This document shows positions 28,108 to 35,974 of a stretch of DNA of 64,000 nucleotides, piece by piece; the stretch's first letter is position 1, and each line of letters starts with the position of its first letter. Position numbers and translations under genes: made by a program. The notes beneath the pieces are model-generated. The model saw only the letters and a program-made list of their open reading frames with translations, ran no database searches and was not told the origin of the DNA. Location: positions 6,510,001 through 6,574,000 of the forward strand of contig NZ_CP108383.1 of assembly GCF_035958815.1 (NCBI RefSeq). The letters run 5' to 3'. Origin of the DNA: Nocardia sp. NBC_01327. GTDB taxonomy: Bacteria > Actinomycetota > Actinomycetes > Mycobacteriales > Mycobacteriaceae.

Positions 28108-29778
28108 ATGCGATGGGCGGTGGCGAAAACTGACGAGGGGGGTGCGCGGCTGTGCCCGTTGGGCCCGGACGGTCGCCCGGCCGGGGCGGTGCTGCACGAG
28201 CCCTCGCTCGCCGAGGCGGTGCGCTCGCGTCCGGAGGTCGAGCGGTGGGTCTGGCGCTCGACCTCTGAGATATATCGGCATCTGCTGGCCGCGGGTGTGC
28301 GGGTCGAGCGCTGCTATGACGTGGAGGCCGCCGAATCACTGTTGATCGGTCATGAGCAGGGCCAGTCGGGGCAGGCTCGCTCGTTGGCGGCGTCCTGGGC
28401 GCGATTGCACAATCTGCCGGTACCACCGGACGCACCCGCGCGGGCCGCCGAGACCCAGCCGTCCCTGTTCGAATCGGGCCCGGTGCCGCTACCGCCCGGT
28501 ACGGACGAATTCACCGCGCTGCTGGAGGTCTACGCGGCACAGGTGGCCCGCACGGCCCGGACCGAATACCCAGAACGCATGCGGATGCTGCTCGCCGCCG
28601 AATCGGCGGGCATGCTGGTGGCCGCGGAGATGTACCTGGCCGGAATTCCCTGGCATGCGGACGTGCACCGGGAGCTGCTCGAAAGGCTGCTCGGGGAACG
28701 GATTTCGGGCGGGACCGAGCCGCGGCGGATGGCGGAGCTGGCCGAGGAGGTATCGCGGGCCTTCGGAGACGGCGTGCGGGTGCGGCCCGACCTGCCGCAG
28801 GACATCATCCGGGCCTTCGGGCGCGCGGGAATCCTGTTGTCCTCCACCCGGAAATGGGAGCTGCAGGAGGTCGATCACCCCGCGGTGGCGCCGCTGCTGG
28901 CCTATAAATCGCTCTATCGCCTGTACACCGCACACGGCTGGTCCTGGCTCGAGCAGTGGGTGCACGATGGTCGCTTTCGTCCCGAATATGTGCCGGGCGG
29001 CACGGTGACCGGACGCTGGACCACCAATGGCGGTGGCGCGCTGCAGATTCCGAAGGTGATCCGGCAGGCGATCCGGGCCGACCCGGGCTGGCGCCTGGTG
29101 GTCGCCGACGCCGATCAGATGGAACCGCGGGTGCTGGCGGCGATCTCGCGCGATCCGGGGCTCATGGAGGTGGCCGGTCGCGGTGAGGATCTGTACGCGG
29201 ATCTGGCGGCCCGCGCCTTCGGCGGCGATCGCGCCCAGGCGAAAATCGCCATGCTGGGCGCTATGTACGGCCAGACCTCCGGCGATGCCCTCACCCATAT
29301 GGCCGAACTGCGCCGCCGCTATCCGGCCGCGGTCGCCTATGTCGACGACGCGGCCAGTGCCGGTGAGGAAGGCCGCCTGGTGCGCACCTGGTTCGGCCGC
29401 ACCTGTACGCCGGTGGCCGCGGCCTCCGATCAGGTGGACCACTCGCAGGAGAATGCCGGGCGGTTCGGCAGTACACCCGGCGCGCGTGCGCGCGGCCGCT
29501 TCACCCGGAACTTCGTGGTGCAGGGCAGCGCCGCCGACTGGACGCTGCTGGTACTGGCGGGGCTGCGGCATGCGATCACCCGCGCGGGGCTGCGGGCCGA
29601 ACTGGTCTTCTTTCAGCACGATGAGGTCATCGTGCACTGTCCGGCCGAGGAGGCCGACACCGTCGCCGCGGCAATCGCCGCCGCGGCGGACGATGCGGGG
29701 CGAATCGCCTTCGGGCCCACACCTGTTCGGTTCCCCTTCACGACCGCGGTGGTGGAGTGCTACGGGGATGCGAAGTAG
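28108..29778 (+). CDS. Family A (Pol I-like) DNA polymerase, stand-alone
   Basis: A 556-aa family A polymerase. The motifs are DADQMEPRVLA (motif A), a degenerate O-helix AKIAMLGAMYGQTSGDAL, QGSAADWTLLVL, and FQHDEVIVH with the motif C His-Asp-Glu. The N-terminal 150 residues are where a 3'-5' exonuclease-like domain would lie, but no clear exonuclease acidic motif is seen, and no 5' nuclease domain is present. This is the non-PolA type common in actinobacteria. The start at 28108 is tentative, since 28060 and 28078 are also open. It is divergent from the carboxylase. Confidence 0.88.
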   Translation: MRWAVAKTDEGGARLCPLGPDGRPAGAVLHEPSLAEAVRSRPEVERWVWRSTSEIYRHLLAAGVRVERCYDVEAAESLLIGHEQGQSGQARSLAASWARLHNLPVPPDAPARAAETQPSLFESGPVPLPPGTDEFTALLEVYAAQVARTARTEYPERMRMLLAAESAGMLVAAEMYLAGIPWHADVHRELLERLLGERISGGTEPRRMAELAEEVSRAFGDGVRVRPDLPQDIIRAFGRAGILLSSTRKWELQEVDHPAVAPLLAYKSLYRLYTAHGWSWLEQWVHDGRFRPEYVPGGTVTGRWTTNGGGALQIPKVIRQAIRADPGWRLVVADADQMEPRVLAAISRDPGLMEVAGRGEDLYADLAARAFGGDRAQAKIAMLGAMYGQTSGDALTHMAELRRRYPAAVAYVDDAASAGEEGRLVRTWFGRTCTPVAAASDQVDHSQENAGRFGSTPGARARGRFTRNFVVQGSAADWTLLVLAGLRHAITRAGLRAELVFFQHDEVIVHCPAEEADTVAAAIAAAADDAGRIAFGPTPVRFPFTTAVVECYGDAK

Positions 29779-30629
29779 CCGCGGCAGCTGAACTGCAGGT
29801 CGATCTGCCCGTGAGGTTCGGCGTACGCGTCGTGCAGCATGTTCTCGGTGGGAGCGATGTACGCCTCGCCCGGGTGCACGGTGATCTTGGTGACGGGATA
29901 GTCCGGGAACACCTCCATAAAGCGTTTACCCAGGGCGAATCGCGGATCACCCGCACCCGCGAGTAGGTCGCCCTCACGCAGCGCCTGTTCCATGACCTGG
30001 ACCGGGGCATTGACGCACAGCAGCCAGCGGTCGCGGCTGCCGAGGTTGAGGGAGACGCGATTCGCCGCTGCTGCACGGGATTTCAGCGGATTGCCGTACC
30101 AGCTGTCGACATGCATTCCGACCCTGAGGCCGTGACTGCCCGTGGTCATCGTCAGGTTTCCGGCGGGGGTCTTGCCGTACAGCAGCGGGTTCTCGATACC
30201 GGGGCGGGCCGGATCGGTCAGGGTGGTGGCCCAGCGGATCGACTCGACCAGTGCCATGCGGCCTGCCGGGCCATCGAGCAGCGAGGCGAGCGCCGACTCG
30301 GCGCCGACGGCCGCCGCCGCGCGTAGCTCGGCGCACGCGTCGAGTACCGGGGCGGGTACGGGCACGACGGCAATCCAATCACCCGGCGGCGCTCCGGGAT
30401 CGGGTGTGCCGTACAGGATTCCGCGTTCGTAACAGGTGGGCGAGCGCCACGGCGCGCGAGGAACGAACGAGCCGTCGGCGTAGGTGCCGGGCAGCGGCCC
30501 CGCGGCCGCGGGCAGGAAGCCGGAGCTCAGCTCGACGCGGTCCGTGGATTGTGTTCCGGACGGGGGAAGAAGTTTCACACCGTTGCGGAGTCCGGCGTAG
30601 GCGATGCCGGTGTGCTGACGCAGGGTCAT
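29760..30629 (-). CDS. Putative Fe(II)/2-oxoglutarate oxygenase of the RiPP locus
   Basis: A 289-aa protein whose C-terminal half shows a double-stranded beta-helix pattern with H173-x-D175 (GMHVDSWYG), a distal His (H252 in ITVHPGEAYIAP or H266) and R283 in the last strand (SCRGYF). That is the facial triad plus a 2-oxoglutarate-binding Arg. It is 56 nt downstream of the radical SAM gene on the same strand. A role in hydroxylating the modified precursor is inferred; such oxygenases accompany some cyclophane-forming radical SAM systems. Its 3' end overlaps the convergent polymerase gene by 19 nt. Confidence 0.7.
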   Translation of the reverse strand: MTLRQHTGIAYAGLRNGVKLLPPSGTQSTDRVELSSGFLPAAAGPLPGTYADGSFVPRAPWRSPTCYERGILYGTPDPGAPPGDWIAVVPVPAPVLDACAELRAAAAVGAESALASLLDGPAGRMALVESIRWATTLTDPARPGIENPLLYGKTPAGNLTMTTGSHGLRVGMHVDSWYGNPLKSRAAAANRVSLNLGSRDRWLLCVNAPVQVMEQALREGDLLAGAGDPRFALGKRFMEVFPDYPVTKITVHPGEAYIAPTENMLHDAYAEPHGQIDLQFSCRGYFASP

Positions 30630-30685
30630 AGCGTGTCCTGGACAGAAGGGCGGAGGGATCGGGAAAGGTTGTGCGCCAGCCGAAG

Positions 30686-31843
30686 TCAGGCAATGGTGTA
30701 CTGCTGCCGCCACTGCTCCACGGTGTCGGGCACCCGGTCGCGCAGCAGTTCGGCGATATGGGCGATGACCGGGCGGCCGGTGCACAGCAGGGTGCCGTGG
30801 CCGTCCTCATCACGTTCGTGGGGTTCGGTTTCGGCCACCAGCGAACCGCCGCAGGCGTCGAAGAACGGGCAGGACAGGCAGTTTCGGGCGACTCTGCGCT
30901 CGGCCTCCACCGCGCAGCGTTCGAAGGCTGTGCCGGCCAGCATGTCCACGAAGGGTTCGGTGAAGATATTGCCGATCGACCATGCGGGGTCGCCGTAGGG
31001 TTCGCCGTAGGTGAAGCAGGAGCCGTCGGTATTGACCAGAACCAGCGGGAGCCACTCACGGCGGTCGTAGTACTCCGCGCCCCCGGCTCCGGCAAGGTAG
31101 CGGGCGGCGATCTGAACGTAATTGTCCAGGGGCGCGGGCGGGCGCTGCATGGTTTCGCTGGCCAGCCACAGTTCGATCAGGTGCGCCAGCGCGGACAGCT
31201 CCTGCTCGGCGCTCACCTCGAACGGGGTGGTCTGGCCGGGCTCGCCGGTGTCGAACAGCGGCAGCACCCGGAAGTTGACCCTGCGCTCCTCGAAGAAACG
31301 GAACACCTGCTCCACGGCGTGGATGTTCTGCGCGGTCAGCACCGAGATGCATCCCACCTGCGCGTGTGCCGCCAGCAGTCTGTCCAGATTCTCGGCCACC
31401 CGCTGCTGTGAATCGCGGCCTGCCAGGTTCACTCGCAGGCCCCCGATCACGTCGAGGGAGACGCCCACGGAATCGAAGCCGTCCATGAGCAATTGGCGGC
31501 GTTCGTCGTCGAGGATCATCAGATTGGTCTGCACACTGTTCGAGGTCGGGAGCTGCGCACCGAATATCTCGTTCTGGTCGGCCAGTGTCTGCCGGTAGAA
31601 CTCGGTGGGCTGCAGCAGCGGTTCGCCACCGTGCCAGATGAAGTCGAGTTTGGTGCGCAGTCCGTCCCGCTCGTCGATCATCGAGAAGTATTCGCGCAGA
31701 TTGTGATACATGGCGGTCACCTGTGCCCGCGACATCGCCGCACGGTTTCCCAGTTCCGGGTATTCGTAGCAGTACTTACACCGCAGATTGCAGAACTTGG
31801 AGACCTTCACCACGATCTGGATGTTCCGGTTGAACGAATTCAC
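30686..31843 (-). CDS. Radical SAM/SPASM peptide maturase
   Basis: A 385-aa radical SAM enzyme with the cluster motif C18-x3-C22-x2-C25 (FCNLRCKYCYEY), the following FIWHGGEPLL, and a C-terminal SPASM region with C322-x2-C325-x5-C331 (NCLSCPFFDACGG) plus more Cys on each side. The GTG start at 31843 begins MNSFNRNIQIVVKVS. It lies between the precursor and the oxygenase and fits the cyclophane-forming maturases of triceptide RiPPs, which join an aromatic ring to a residue two positions later. The substrate is very probably the seven F-x-Q/E motifs of the adjacent precursor. Confidence 0.9.
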   Translation of the reverse strand: MNSFNRNIQIVVKVSKFCNLRCKYCYEYPELGNRAAMSRAQVTAMYHNLREYFSMIDERDGLRTKLDFIWHGGEPLLQPTEFYRQTLADQNEIFGAQLPTSNSVQTNLMILDDERRQLLMDGFDSVGVSLDVIGGLRVNLAGRDSQQRVAENLDRLLAAHAQVGCISVLTAQNIHAVEQVFRFFEERRVNFRVLPLFDTGEPGQTTPFEVSAEQELSALAHLIELWLASETMQRPPAPLDNYVQIAARYLAGAGGAEYYDRREWLPLVLVNTDGSCFTYGEPYGDPAWSIGNIFTEPFVDMLAGTAFERCAVEAERRVARNCLSCPFFDACGGSLVAETEPHERDEDGHGTLLCTGRPVIAHIAELLRDRVPDTVEQWRQQYTIA

Positions 31844-31886
31844 TTGGGCTCACTCATTTCTCGCACATCGACGAACCTGGCCCACA

Positions 31887-31920
31887 CCCGCCGCCAGGTC
31901 TGCGCAAACCTGGCGGCGGG
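31887..31920 (-). terminator. Hairpin between RiPP precursor and maturase genes
   Basis: A perfect 13-bp stem, CCCGCCGCCAGGT (31887-31899) and its complement (31908-31920), has an 8-nt loop. It starts 6 nt past the precursor stop codon and lies 43 nt before the maturase start. It likely acts as an attenuator or 3' stabiliser that gives more precursor than enzyme. Confidence 0.7.
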
Positions 31921-31926
31921 CGCGAT

Positions 31927-32298
31927 CTAGGGCTCGGACAACTCCATGAAGGGGTCCCCGGGCGCCTGGTGGAACGGGGCGTCCTGGCCGAACGGACTCC
32001 CCTGGCGGAACGGGCCCTCGTTGAACTGATGGAACTGGTGGAACGGATTCGGCTCCGTCGTATCGTGTTGCACGCCATGGGAAGCGGCGGTCAGGTCCGC
32101 CGTGACGCCCTGGGCGAGCAGCGTGGACAGATGCTCCTTCGCCGCGGCTCCGACGACGTAACTCTGTGGCGCCGGGGCCACTGCCGCACCGGCCGGACCG
32201 GCAATGGTCATGGCCACGGCCGGTACCGCCGCCATGGACGCGGCGATCGCGGCGAGCCGCGCTATGGCTGCCGATCGGCTGCTGCTTGGAGGTGACAT
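31927..32298 (-). CDS. RiPP precursor with seven F-x-Q/E core motifs
   Basis: A 123-aa protein. Residues 1-40 look like a Sec signal peptide (basic start, Ala-rich hydrophobic stretch, AxA near residue 39). Residues 50-75 form a leader-like helix (AAAKEHLSTLLAQGV). The C-terminal 40 residues carry F86-H-Q, F89-H-Q, F92-N-E, F97-R-Q, F103-G-Q, F109-H-Q and F117-M-E, with Pro or Gly between most of them. The Phe-x-polar spacing is what three-residue cyclophane-forming radical SAM enzymes modify. The ribosome site is AAGGA. It is the first gene of a maturase-oxygenase operon. Product and activity are unknown. Confidence 0.8.
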   Translation of the reverse strand: MSPPSSSRSAAIARLAAIAASMAAVPAVAMTIAGPAGAAVAPAPQSYVVGAAAKEHLSTLLAQGVTADLTAASHGVQHDTTEPNPFHQFHQFNEGPFRQGSPFGQDAPFHQAPGDPFMELSEP

Positions 32299-32418
32299 TC
32301 TGATTTCCTTCCAGTAGGGCCCCGCCGATCCCGGTAGCCCCGAGTGCCTACCGGACTCGGCGGGACAGCTATAGATATGCGCGGGGGTTACGTCCATCCA
32401 CGGGAAGGGAAGTGCGCC
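32299..32418. promoter_or_regulatory. Divergent region with a long imperfect hairpin, RiPP precursor / NTF2
   Basis: Positions 32321-32364 form an imperfect hairpin: 8 bp (CCCGCCGA with TCGGCGGG), a 2x2 internal mismatch, then 7 bp (CCGGTAG with CTACCGG). It lies 23 nt upstream of the precursor start codon, so it is either in the precursor 5' UTR or a regulator-binding site. TATAGAT near 32371 is a possible -10 for the rightward gene. Confidence 0.45.
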
Positions 32419-32796
32419 ATGCACGATGACGATGCGCGGGCCGCGCTGCAGCGCCACTGGGCAGCCTCGGACGCCGGCGATTTCGTGACCGAACACCAGA
32501 TCTACCGAGCCGACGCGGTTCTCGACTATCCGCAATCCGGCGAGCGCATCCGCGGCCGGCAGCACATTCAGGCATCACGGACCGCCCAGCCCAGTGCGAA
32601 ACGCTTCACCGTGCGCCGCATCCAGGGCGGCGGCGGGCTCTGGATCACCGAACTCGTCATCGACTACGACGGGCAACCGTCCTACGTCGTCAGCATCATG
32701 GAATTCGAAGGCGCCGAAGTAGTCCACGAGACTCAGTACTTCGGCGATGCCTTCGCCCCCGGACCCTCCCGCTCACAGTGGGTTGAGCGAATGTAG
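32419..32796 (+). CDS. NTF2/SnoaL-like protein
   Basis: A 125-aa protein with the NTF2-like pattern: an N-terminal helix (ARAALQRHWAASDAGDF), the strand and helix pair ERIRGRQHIQAS, and the final strands VVSIMEFEGAEVVHETQYFGDAF. The start at 32419 follows GGAAGGGA. It is divergent from the RiPP precursor and convergent with the SARP gene. NTF2-like proteins may be isomerases, cyclases or ligand binders. A link with the RiPP product is only positional. Confidence 0.82.
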   Translation: MHDDDARAALQRHWAASDAGDFVTEHQIYRADAVLDYPQSGERIRGRQHIQASRTAQPSAKRFTVRRIQGGGGLWITELVIDYDGQPSYVVSIMEFEGAEVVHETQYFGDAFAPGPSRSQWVERM

Positions 32797-32803
32797 CGCG
32801 CAA

Positions 32804-33697
32804 CTATCGACTGTTGAGGGCGCTCACGAATCGGTGCCGCCGGCCGAAGCCGGGGGAACCTGCCGCCGACTGAGCGGGGCGCGGTTCCACCGCGAATTCG
32901 CGGTTGAGTACCCGGCGCAGCAGTGCGCGGGTGTGGTGGTCGGGATCGAGTTCGAAGTGTTCGCGCAGGCGCTCGGCGCAGAGTTCGTACCACCATTCCA
33001 CCTGCTGCAGCTCGCCGCGCCGGGCGTGGATCACCATCATCCGGCGGAAGGCCGCCTCATTGGCGGTGTCGATGGCAAGGGTGTGGCGGCAGGCGTCGGC
33101 CGCGTCGCCGAGTTCGCCTGCCTCCAGGGCGAATTCGGCCAGGGCCTCCCAGGCGCTCAAGGCCAGCGCGCGCAGCCAATGCCGCTGCTCGGTCACCCAC
33201 CCGTCCCGCTCGCCGCTGAAGAATTCGCCCGAGTACAGCGTGACGGCCCGCCGATACAGCTGTACCGCCTCCGCCCGGCGACCGCGCGCGGCCGCGTCCC
33301 GGGCGGCCGAGGTGTGCCGCTCGAACTCGTGACAGTCGACGATCACCTCATCGCCCACATCCATGACGTAGCCGAAGTCCCGGTACTCCACCCGCAGATA
33401 GTCCCGATCCGCGCCGAGGTGGGTGTCGAGCACCCTGCGCAGCGTATGCACCGCCACCTTCAACGAGGTGCTGGACCGATCGGCTTCCGGCCACAACAGC
33501 TCTCGCAGCCGATCCTTGCCGACAACGAGGTTCTTGTTGACGAGCAATACCCCGAACAGTGAGCGCGCCTTATTCGAACGCCACCGCATCCATTCATTGC
33601 CGGGATTCGAAAAGGCGAACTCGCCCAGCATTTTCACGCATATCGTGTTCTCGCGCATATCGTGCCGCAGTGCCGCACTGTCGTCAGATGCCATCAT
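32804..33697 (-). CDS. SARP-type (BTAD) transcriptional regulator
   Basis: A 297-aa regulator with an N-terminal OmpR-like winged helix (RWRSNKARSLFGVLLVN, LLWPEADRSSTSLKVAVHTLRR) and a C-terminal bacterial transcriptional activator domain of TPR-like helices (GEFFSGERDGWV, HTLAIDTANEAAFRRMM). SARPs normally activate secondary-metabolite genes. The start at 33697 is supported by GAGGAG 5 nt upstream; another Met follows directly. It is the likely activator of the RiPP operon 500 bp downstream on the same strand. It lacks the ATPase and TPR extensions of AfsR. Confidence 0.88.
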   Translation of the reverse strand: MMASDDSAALRHDMRENTICVKMLGEFAFSNPGNEWMRWRSNKARSLFGVLLVNKNLVVGKDRLRELLWPEADRSSTSLKVAVHTLRRVLDTHLGADRDYLRVEYRDFGYVMDVGDEVIVDCHEFERHTSAARDAAARGRRAEAVQLYRRAVTLYSGEFFSGERDGWVTEQRHWLRALALSAWEALAEFALEAGELGDAADACRHTLAIDTANEAAFRRMMVIHARRGELQQVEWWYELCAERLREHFELDPDHHTRALLRRVLNREFAVEPRPAQSAAGSPGFGRRHRFVSALNSR

Positions 33698-33996
33698 CGA
33701 AACTCCTCGCATCCAGGCGTTCACCATTCAGCCGGCACGCTAGGCAATCTGTTGCGTGACAACATATCTCGTACCCGGCCGCGCTGGCGGTTATGTTCGC
33801 ACGCTCAACAACACTGCGCAAGTTGGTGTTTCACATTCACGCGACCCGCATACACCGGCATAAACAATCCACAGCGCCTGTAATGTTTCCGTCGCGTCGC
33901 TACCTGGCCGATCCGCCGAAAAGTCATGTTCCGCTCATGTTCTGCCGCCGCGGCCAAGCGCGGGACGAACGCCCCGCGGTCTGAGATCATGAGCGG
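33698..33996. promoter_or_regulatory. Divergent SARP / TetR intergenic region
   Basis: This 299-bp gap holds a palindrome TGTTG-CGTGA-CAACA (33750-33764), about 53 bp upstream of the SARP start and a candidate operator. The remainder is AT-richer than average, and no gene or terminator was recognised. The TetR GTG start at its right end has no clear ribosome site. Confidence 0.35.
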
Positions 33997-34593
33997 GTGA
34001 CCGAGGCGGGACGGCTGCGACGCGCACCCGTGCAGTCGCGCAGTAGGGAACGGGTCGAGCGCATCCTGGATGCGGCCGGAGAGCTCGTGTGCGACAACGG
34101 CATCGACGCCGTGACGACCCGTGCGATCGCCGAGCGCGCCGCGGTGCCGGTCGCCACGCTCTACCAGTTCTTCGCCAATCGCGAAGCGGTGCTTCAGCAG
34201 ATGCTCGAACGCGATATGGAACGCATCGACCGGCGCATTGCCGAGGACATCCAGACGCTGCGGGCGGCGAGCATCGCCGACGCGATCGCGGTCTTCGCGA
34301 CCGTGCACCGCACCCACTTCCTCCGGCACCTGGAGTTCGTCTCGCTCTACTTCGCCGCCGCGGACCGCGAACTGGTCCGCACCCACCAGCGGCGCTGTGC
34401 ACAGTCGTTCGGCCACCTGCTGATCACCTCGGGCCTGCTCCCCGCCCATACCGATCACCGCGTCTTCGCCGTGGCGATCGCCATTGCCGAGGGCACCATC
34501 GAACAGGCCTACCGCAACGCGCCCCGCAACGAATGGATCGTCAGCCAGGGCCGCCTGGTCCTGCAGCTCTATCTCGAAGCCCACCGCGGCTGA
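33997..34593 (+). CDS. TetR-family regulator
   Basis: A 198-aa TetR protein. The helix-turn-helix segment is GIDAVTTRAIAERAAVPVATLYQFFANREAVL (about residues 35-67), and the rest is an all-helical ligand domain. It starts with GTG at 33997. It is followed after 26 nt by an aldose-1-epimerase gene on the same strand. Its target is not clear: it could control the divergent SARP or act elsewhere. Confidence 0.88.
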   Translation: MTEAGRLRRAPVQSRSRERVERILDAAGELVCDNGIDAVTTRAIAERAAVPVATLYQFFANREAVLQQMLERDMERIDRRIAEDIQTLRAASIADAIAVFATVHRTHFLRHLEFVSLYFAAADRELVRTHQRRCAQSFGHLLITSGLLPAHTDHRVFAVAIAIAEGTIEQAYRNAPRNEWIVSQGRLVLQLYLEAHRG

Positions 34594-34619
34594 GCCGGTT
34601 CGAGTCGTAAGGTCGATTC

Positions 34620-35417
34620 GTGACCACCGACACGATCATCTCGCTGTCCGCTGGAGACGCCGGACTGACCATCGATCCCGAGAACGGCTGCCGCTTGACG
34701 AGCCTGCGGCTCCGGGACACCGAACTCCTGCGGCAGGGGGCCAAGTTCGGGGTATTCCCCATGGTGCCCTGGTGCGGCCGAATCGAATTGGGCCGGTTCC
34801 GCAGTGGCGGGAAGCAATATCAGATGCCCATCAACAGTGCCCCGCATGCCATTCACGGCACCGGTCGCAATACCGCGTGGAGCACTGTCCGCAGCGATGG
34901 GCGTTCCGCCGCATTCACTTACGACCTCGTCGAGCCGTGGCCGTTCCCGGGGCGCGTCACCCAGTCGATCGAGCTGAACGAGAACTCGCTGTCGCTCACC
35001 ATGACCGTCGAAGCCGCCGGGGACTCGTTCCCGGCGCAGGCCGGCTGGCATCCGTGGTTCCTGCGAAACCTCGCCCGCGGCAAGGATGTCGAGCTCGCCT
35101 TCGAACCCGCATGGCAGGAGGAGCGCGGTGCTGATCATCTGCCCACCGGCCGGCGCATTCCCCCGCTGCCGGGCCCGTGGGACGACTGCTTCGGCATGCC
35201 CGGCGGGGTGGATGTCACCCTCACCTGGCCGGGTGCGGTGGAACTGCGAATCACCAGCCGGACCGAATGGGTCGTGATCTACGACGAGCAGGCCGAGGCG
35301 GTCTGCGTGGAAGCGCAATCCGGTCCGCCGAACGGACTCAATACCCTGCCGCGCCTGGTCACGCCTGCCGATCCCCTGGAGATCTCCGCGATGTGGACCT
35401 GGCGGTCCCTGGCCTAG
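34620..35417 (+). CDS. Aldose 1-epimerase-like protein
   Basis: A 265-aa protein of the aldose epimerase/mutarotase fold. The segments MVPWCGRIELGRF, HAIHGTGRNTAW (catalytic His region), AQAGWHPWF (second His) and VCVEAQSGPPNGLNT (catalytic Glu region) match the family. It probably interconverts sugar anomers. It starts with GTG. The stop codon overlaps the convergent marR stop by 3 bp (35415-35416 region), so there is no room for a separate terminator. Confidence 0.85.
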   Translation: MTTDTIISLSAGDAGLTIDPENGCRLTSLRLRDTELLRQGAKFGVFPMVPWCGRIELGRFRSGGKQYQMPINSAPHAIHGTGRNTAWSTVRSDGRSAAFTYDLVEPWPFPGRVTQSIELNENSLSLTMTVEAAGDSFPAQAGWHPWFLRNLARGKDVELAFEPAWQEERGADHLPTGRRIPPLPGPWDDCFGMPGGVDVTLTWPGAVELRITSRTEWVVIYDEQAEAVCVEAQSGPPNGLNTLPRLVTPADPLEISAMWTWRSLA

Positions 35418-35878
35418 TCACCGGATTCGCGCAGCCGCTGAGTGATCCGGCCGAGACCGTCGGCGATCGCGGTGAGCTGCGCCGGAGTCAGCACATCGAT
35501 GAACAGCTCCCGAACGGCTGCGACATGCCCCGGCGCGGCTTGTTCGAGCTTGTCCCGGCCCGCATCGGTGAGCACGGCGTAGACCGCGCGCATATCGGTC
35601 GGACAGGACCGCCGCCGCACCAGACCGGCCTTCTCCAACTGGTCGATCTGATATGAGAGCTTGCTCTTCGAATTGAACATGGCCGTGGCGAGCTCACTCA
35701 TGCGCAACTCGTTCCCGGGTGCGTCCGCGAGCCGGACGAGGATCTCGTACTGCGGGTGCGAGAGCCCGGCATCGTGCTCGAGCTGCTGATCCAGCCGCCG
35801 ATTCAGCAGGGTCGCAGTGGTGACAAAGGCCAGCCAGGCCCGGCGCTCCTCCCCGTCCAGCCACCGCGAATGACCCAT
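35414..35878 (-). CDS. MarR-family regulator divergent from ribA
   Basis: A 154-aa MarR protein with HTH segment RMSELATAMFNSKSKLSYQIDQLEKAGLV and wing RRRSCPTDMRAVYAVLT. It is divergent from a GTP cyclohydrolase II gene with a perfect 14-bp palindrome between, so it probably controls that gene and itself. It overlaps the convergent epimerase gene at its 3' end. The ligand is unknown. Confidence 0.9.
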   Translation of the reverse strand: MGHSRWLDGEERRAWLAFVTTATLLNRRLDQQLEHDAGLSHPQYEILVRLADAPGNELRMSELATAMFNSKSKLSYQIDQLEKAGLVRRRSCPTDMRAVYAVLTDAGRDKLEQAAPGHVAAVRELFIDVLTPAQLTAIADGLGRITQRLRESGD

Positions 35879-35930
35879 AGTCCCAGGTTACAGCGATTGT
35901 TCGAAGTGGAATAAGCAGATGATCACCGAG

Positions 35931-35944
35931 GTTCAAATTTGAAC
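35931..35944. promoter_or_regulatory. Perfect palindrome between marR and ribA
   Basis: GTTCAAATTTGAAC is a perfect 14-bp palindrome located 52 bp before the marR start and 30 bp before the ribA start, typical of a MarR operator. Its TTCAA/TTGAA core resembles the operator at 845-866. Confidence 0.65.
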
Positions 35945-35974
35945 AGAACAGGTCCTCGGAACACCGGAGCAGTT

